From: JAJPXC01 sp964628905 | GTDB taxonomy: Bacteria; Bacteroidota; Bacteroidia; Bacteroidales; Muribaculaceae | NCBI GenBank assembly: GCA_964628905.1 | Contig: CAZVNS010000007.1 | Location: 10,176-74,175 of the forward strand | Direction: 5' to 3' | Length of the DNA stretch: 64,000 bases | Part shown: positions 61,232 to 64,000 of the stretch, piece after piece | How the letters are laid out: every line of letters begins with the position of its first letter | How positions within the stretch are numbered: the stretch's first letter is position 1 | Position numbers and translations under genes: made by a program | Notes under the pieces: generated by a model | What the model was told of the DNA's origin: nothing | Seen by the model: the letters and a program-made list of their open reading frames with translations, nothing else | Database searches by the model: none

Positions 61232-63355
61232 ATGAACCGAACATTATTATTCACCGCAATTGGAGCCTGCATGGCCTCAATCCCCGCCGCCTCAATGGCC
61301 GCAGAGCGCGTCAACCCCATCACCGCGCCTTACACCACCGAGTATCAAATCCCACCATTCGCCCAGATTGAGGCCGGCGACTACCTCCCCGCACTCAAGG
61401 CCGCTATCGCCGACCGTCAGGCCAAAATCGACGCCATCGTCAACAACCCCCAGGACCCGACATTCGACAACACCATCCTCGCCATGGAAGAAGCCGGCGA
61501 CGCCGTGTCGAAAGTAGCCCTTCTCTTCAACTCCATCGAAGAAGCCCTTTCGTCACCCGCAATTGTCGAAGTGGCAGAAGTATTCAACCCCATGCTCTCA
61601 CAGTCGTCCGACGAGATCATGATGAACGACCGCCTGTTTGAGCGCATCAAAACCCTCTACGACAACCGCCAGGAAGCCGGATACAGCACACCGCAGATGC
61701 GCGCCGTCGAAGAAGCCTACCGCAACTTCGTGCGCAACGGCTCCCTCCTCTCTCCCGCCGACAAAGAGAAACTTAAAGCCATCAACACACAGTTGGCCGA
61801 CCTCTACTTCAAATTCAACCGCAACCTCCTCAGCGCCACTAACGACTTCGCCGTATTCGTCACCGACCCCGCACAACTCTCCGGCCTATCGAAAGGCGTG
61901 ATCGCAGTAGCCGCCGAAGAAGCCGCCAACCGCGGAAAAGAAGGCTCATGGGCTTTCACCCTCCACGCCCCCTCACGCCTGGCAGTACTCGAATCAGCCG
62001 ACTCTCGCGACCTGCGCCAGCAAGTCTACCAAGGCTACATGAACCTCGCCGGCTCCGGACAATACAACAACAAACCCATTATCAACCAAATCCTTAAAGC
62101 ACGGTCCGAAAAAGCCCAGCTCCTCGGCTATCCAACATTCGCAGCCTATATGACCGAAAACGTCATGGCCAAAACCCCCGAAGCCGCCGAAGGCCTGCTC
62201 ATGCAGATCTGGACACCCGCCGTCGACCGTGCCCACCAGGAAATCACCGAAATGCAAGCACTCGTCGATGAGCAAGGCCTCAACTTCAAAATCGCCCCCT
62301 GGGACTACTACTATTACGCCGAGAAGCTCCGCCAGAAAAAATACGCCATCGACACCGAAGAAGTAGCAGCCTACTTCCCCATCGAAAACGTTAAGAAAGG
62401 CATCTTCACACTCGCCAACCGCCTCTACGGCATTAACTTCACACCCCTGCCCGACGCCCCCAAATACCATCCCGACGTCGACGTCTACAACGTGACCGAC
62501 GCCGAAGGCCACCACGTAGCCGTGTTCATGACCGACTACTTCACCCGCCCCTCAAAGCGCCAGGGAGCATGGATGTTCGTCTTCAACGACTCCTACACCG
62601 ACCGTGACGGCAACTCAGTGCGCCCCATCGTCTACAACGTAGCCAACTTCCCCAAGCCCACCGCCGGACAGCCCTCTCTCCTGTCGCTCGACGACGTTGA
62701 GACAATGTTCCACGAATTTGGCCACGGACTCCACGGCATGCTAACAAAAGCAGCACTCCGCTCACAGTCAGGCACCAACGTCGACCGCGACTTCGTCGAA
62801 CTCCCCTCGCAGATCAACGAACACTGGGCAATGGAACCCGAACTCCTCCGCGACTACGCACGCCACTACATCACCGGCCAAGTAATCCCTGACTCGCTCA
62901 TCAACAAACTCCTCGCCGCCTCAACCCACAACCAAGGCTTCACCACCACCGAGCTCGTAGGCGCAGCCCTGCTCGACCTCAAATACGGAGCCCTCAACCC
63001 CCAGGCCGACATCGACATCGACGCCTTTGAAGCCAAAGTAGCCAACGACCTCGGCATGCCCGCCGAGATCGCCTACCGCTACCGCTCACCCTACTTCAAA
63101 CACATCTTCGGCTCCGACGGCTACGCCTCAGGCTACTACACATACCTCTGGGCCGAAGTGCTCGACGCCGACGGCTACGAACTCTTCAAAGAGCGCGGCG
63201 TATTCGACCCCGAGACCGCACGCTCATTCCGCGAAAACATCCTCGAGATGGGAGGCAGCGAAGACCCAATGAAACTCTACATCCGCTTCCGCGGCCATGA
63301 GCCCAACCCCGACGCACTGCTCCGCAACCGCGGCCTCGCCCCCACCAGCAAATAA
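61232..63355 (+). CDS. dcp: M3-family peptidyl-dipeptidase (Dcp-like)
   Basis: A 707-residue zinc metallopeptidase, probably periplasmic: signal peptide LLFTAIGACMASIPAASMAA. The M3 fold is all-helical, with the zinc motif HEFGHGLHGM at about 494-503 and the third ligand region ELPSQINEHWAMEP. It is close to Dcp in length and layout (C-terminal dipeptide release). The start is set at MNRTLLF; the upstream open frame is repeat tract and EEP shadow. Confidence 0.93.
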   Translation: MNRTLLFTAIGACMASIPAASMAAERVNPITAPYTTEYQIPPFAQIEAGDYLPALKAAIADRQAKIDAIVNNPQDPTFDNTILAMEEAGDAVSKVALLFNSIEEALSSPAIVEVAEVFNPMLSQSSDEIMMNDRLFERIKTLYDNRQEAGYSTPQMRAVEEAYRNFVRNGSLLSPADKEKLKAINTQLADLYFKFNRNLLSATNDFAVFVTDPAQLSGLSKGVIAVAAEEAANRGKEGSWAFTLHAPSRLAVLESADSRDLRQQVYQGYMNLAGSGQYNNKPIINQILKARSEKAQLLGYPTFAAYMTENVMAKTPEAAEGLLMQIWTPAVDRAHQEITEMQALVDEQGLNFKIAPWDYYYYAEKLRQKKYAIDTEEVAAYFPIENVKKGIFTLANRLYGINFTPLPDAPKYHPDVDVYNVTDAEGHHVAVFMTDYFTRPSKRQGAWMFVFNDSYTDRDGNSVRPIVYNVANFPKPTAGQPSLLSLDDVETMFHEFGHGLHGMLTKAALRSQSGTNVDRDFVELPSQINEHWAMEPELLRDYARHYITGQVIPDSLINKLLAASTHNQGFTTTELVGAALLDLKYGALNPQADIDIDAFEAKVANDLGMPAEIAYRYRSPYFKHIFGSDGYASGYYTYLWAEVLDADGYELFKERGVFDPETARSFRENILEMGGSEDPMKLYIRFRGHEPNPDALLRNRGLAPTSK

Positions 63356-63462
63356 AGTGACTGCAACCGCCCCCACAGAGCAATCCCGACCGTTTTTGTT
63401 ATCCACTATATCATAGCCGTTTAGGAAAAATCGACAAAAAGATTGAAAAAACCGCCAAAAAA

Positions 63463-63494
63463 TTTGGCAAATCCGAAACAACTGCTTACCTTTG
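63463..63494 (+). promoter_or_regulatory. Full -33/-7 promoter for tRNA-Gln
   Basis: TTTG at 63463-63466 and TACCTTTG at 63487-63494, 20 bp apart, the same spacing as the ECF sigma promoter. Confidence 0.7.
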
Positions 63495-63522
63495 CACTCG
63501 CTTAGAGAAGCGAACACACCGA

Positions 63523-63594
63523 TTGCCTTGTGGTGTAATGGTAGCACGTCGGATTCTGGTTCCGCCTGTGAGGGTTCGAATCCTTCCAAGGCAA
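63523..63594 (+). tRNA. tRNA-Gln (CUG)
   Basis: Acceptor stem TTGCCTT/AAGGCAA, D-arm with GTGTAATGGTAGCAC, anticodon loop TTCTGGT (anticodon CUG), T-arm GAGGGTTCGAATCCTTC. About 72 nt. No CCA encoded. The outermost anticodon-stem pair (T-C) is mismatched. Confidence 0.9.
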
Positions 63595-63599
63595 CATCG

Positions 63600-63640
63600 A
63601 AAATCGCTAAATCATTGTAAATAGATGATTTAGCGATTTT
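63600..63640 (+). terminator. Hairpin terminator after tRNA-Gln
   Basis: AAAATCGCTAAATCAT and ATGATTTAGCGATTTT form a perfect 16-bp stem around TGTAAATAG, followed by TCGTATTTTA. Confidence 0.75.
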
Positions 63641-63894
63641 TCGTATTTTAAGACCGACACCTAAAGGTCAACGCTATCAATTGCTCTATTTATTTGGGAC
63701 ACACAATAGTGGTCCACCTCCGACGACACTGCGAATACACTGAAATCCTGGCATTGACAAACCTCAGATCGCCTCCACCATGAAAGAGCGCAAAAGAGCA
63801 TGAATGACACTATAGAGTTTTATTATTCAAACCTGTTGGTTGAATTAAGGGGACTTCTATAAATTAAACGCTTGTAAATCAGAGAAATAATTTG
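63641..63894. other. AT-rich gene-free stretch after tRNA-Gln
   Basis: No open frame or RNA recognised. Base composition drops toward AT compared with the preceding genes, which suggests the start of an accessory region. Confidence 0.35.
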
Positions 63895-63921
63895 TATCTT
63901 TTGCATTAAGAAAAATTACTT

Positions 63922-64000
63922 ATGTCTAACGGTAGGAAGTTCCAAAAAAATATAGCGTCGGAGTCTCTCTTCGAGAATGAAATGTCAGTTTCTGAGCTAA
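63922..64000 (+). CDS. Start of an unknown gene (partial; continues beyond window)
   Basis: Twenty-six codons are visible: MSNGRKFQKNIASESLFENE, then MSVSEL. Upstream, TATCTTTTG at 63895-63903 is a near-match to the -7 box (one extra T). The AT-rich codon use differs from the housekeeping genes. Too short to assign. Confidence 0.5.
   Translation, partial: MSNGRKFQKNIASESLFENEMSVSEL

Overview
The window looks like a chromosome segment of a Bacteroidales bacterium, most likely Muribaculaceae or a close relative. This rests on the many TAnnTTTG-type -7 promoter boxes of Bacteroidota, a fused FeoA-FeoB, the DUF2027-Smr, DUF3332, DUF4296 and DUF4286 genes, broken fimbrillin/FISUMP-like and BspA-like surface genes, and a shared C-terminal tail (NLxG...YIRRQG...KV.L). 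The family-level placement is inference from recognised genes, not a search result.

Layout. 0-3.2 kb (minus): partial ispG, purE, a PAP2-like membrane protein and rpoN. 3.2-4.2 kb: a multiply frameshifted FISUMP-type surface gene. 4.3-8.9 kb (plus): panC-panD, ffh, folD and a CapA-like protein. 8.9-14.2 kb (minus): feoAB, topB, mazG. 14.3-17.8 kb (plus): a PD40 protein, cstA and a PHP-family histidinol-phosphatase. 17.9-21 kb: a small unknown gene, prmC, tRNA-Pro, a decayed tyrosine integrase and surface-protein tail, tRNA-Gly, fabD. 21.1-22.7 kb: ECF sigma and surE. 22.7-25.8 kb: an AT-rich two-gene restriction-modification module flanked by a 107-bp direct repeat of the lptB 3' end. 25.7-27.1 kb (minus): udk-lptB. 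27.1-39.97 kb (plus): DUF2027-Smr, EFR1 ferredoxin, NatAB-type exporter, ABC-F, cdsA, purM, DUF3332, GH9, META lipoprotein, ispE. 40-45.8 kb (minus): ileS, dksA-like, lspA, DUF4296 and a small unknown. 46-51.2 kb: LRR protein, ruvC, DUF4286, GT2 and several broken genes. 51.3-54.9 kb: dnaB, grpE-dnaJ. 55-57 kb: a W/G/Y-rich repeat protein and element debris beside tRNA-Ser. 57.5-63.4 kb (plus): murI, two rhomboids, an EEP protein, an M3 peptidase. 63.5-64 kb: tRNA-Gln and the start of an AT-rich unknown gene.

Most genes are housekeeping: isoprenoid (ispG, ispE), purine (purE, purM), pantothenate, C1-folate, lipid and envelope (fabD, cdsA, lptB, lspA, murI), protein targeting and folding, and DNA maintenance. 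The most notable accessory feature is the R-M module, whose layout matches insertion with long target duplication. Two dispersed repeat families overlay the window: a GTCGCTCC..GGAGCGTCCGCG palindrome, which has also entered coding sequences and shows compensatory stem changes, and degenerate 8-9-bp tandem repeats placed between genes. All three genes or fragments carrying the shared surface tail are broken, as is the FISUMP gene, while housekeeping genes are intact.
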